7,393 nt of DNA, from assembly GCA_002409365.1 (NCBI GenBank), contig DHUW01000071.1, forward strand, positions 65,585 to 72,977, written 5' to 3'. This document shows positions 7,125-7,393 of the stretch, piece by piece (the first letter of the stretch is position 1; each line of letters begins with the position of its first letter). The notes under the pieces are model-generated. The model saw nothing but the letters and a program-made list of their open reading frames with translations, ran no database searches and was not told the origin of the DNA. This DNA is from Anaerolineaceae bacterium UBA5224. GTDB taxonomy: Bacteria > Chloroflexota > Anaerolineae > Anaerolineales > Anaerolineaceae. The position numbers and the translations under genes were made by a program.

Positions 7125-7132
7125 TTAATAGC

Positions 7133-7393
7133 TTGCGAATTGTGCTGGTTGTTCCTACTTTTCCAAAACTCTCAGAAACCTTCATTGTCACCAAATTTCT
7201 GGGTTTGTTAGAACGTGGTTGGGATGTGCACATAGTTTGTAACCAAAGCAATCCAAAAGAGTGGAAGTCGTTCCCACAGCTGAATACATATCCTGATATC
7301 AAATCGCGTGTGCATCAGACCTGGCTGCAATCGCCGCGGTGGCTGGCAGGTTTACTGATAATCCCCGCTGTGGTTCGTGGTTTCGCTCGGGCA
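7133..7393 (+). CDS. N-terminal part of a GT4-family glycosyltransferase (runs off the window)
   Basis: The frame is open to the window edge and gives 87 residues. It begins RIVLVVPTFPKLSETFIV, then GLLERGWDVHIVC. The FPxLSETFI motif followed by a 'xLLxRGhdVxIvc' helix-strand is typical of GT4 enzymes of the WcaL/AmsK kind, which act in exopolysaccharide assembly. Only the N-terminal, acceptor-side domain is visible; the E-x7-E donor domain would lie downstream. I chose TTG at 7133 because TAGGAG (7119-7124) sits 8 bases before it and the protein then starts right at the first beta strand. A GTG at 7115 in the same frame would add six residues but has no ribosome site. There is a 23-base gap after the GNAT gene, the longest in the operon, with no terminator, so it continues the same transcript. 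The family is well supported. Confidence 0.85.
   Translation, partial: MRIVLVVPTFPKLSETFIVTKFLGLLERGWDVHIVCNQSNPKEWKSFPQLNTYPDIKSRVHQTWLQSPRWLAGLLIIPAVVRGFARA

Noticed and set aside
1..7393. CRISPR array, transposon ends, tRNA genes, toxin-antitoxin or phage genes
   Set aside because: No spaced direct repeats, terminal inverted repeats, cloverleaf-like sequence or characteristic proteins were seen; nearly every base is in a polysaccharide gene.

Overview
The window lies inside a surface-polysaccharide (exopolysaccharide, O-antigen or capsule type) biosynthesis operon of a bacterium. All eight recognisable genes are on the + strand. Six are complete and both edges cut a gene. Overall base composition is moderate (about 40-53% GC in the parts counted by hand). 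Starts are Shine-Dalgarno type where visible. Nothing in the window fixes the taxon. The mix of an asparagine-synthase-like protein, a NodB deacetylase, a GNAT protein and many GT4 enzymes would fit an environmental Chloroflexota/Anaerolineae-type genome, but that is a weak guess.

Layout: 1-168, C-terminal end of an upstream gene, probably a glycosyltransferase. 177-1151, family 2 (GT-A) glycosyltransferase. 1135-2280, GT4 (GT-B) glycosyltransferase. 2270-4000, asparagine-synthase-like amide ligase whose N-terminal glutaminase domain has lost the catalytic Cys2. 3993-5225, second GT4 glycosyltransferase. 5222-6070, NodB-like polysaccharide deacetylase. 6063-7109, tandem-GNAT acyltransferase. 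7133 to the window end, N-terminus of a third GT4 enzyme starting at TTG. The complete genes overlap each other by 4-17 bases. No non-coding stretch exceeds 23 bases, and no promoter, terminator, RNA gene, mobile element, CRISPR array or long repeat was seen.

Inferred joint role: the glycosyltransferases would build a repeat unit on a lipid carrier from nucleotide sugars at the cytoplasmic face of the membrane. The amide ligase, deacetylase and GNAT protein would decorate it, for example by amidating a uronic acid or by removing and replacing an N-acyl group. The same toolkit (amidotransferase, deacetylase, GNAT/FemAB-like protein, GT4 enzymes) is known from exosortase-A-associated EPS loci, but no exosortase, polymerase, flippase or chain-length gene lies in this window.

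The most notable points are the Cys2-to-Ile change in the amide ligase, a sharp GC step inside the first GT4 gene at its domain boundary, the coupled deacetylase/GNAT pair, and the internal duplication in the GNAT protein. I see no clear sign of a wholly new system; this looks like a fairly ordinary but mosaic polysaccharide locus.
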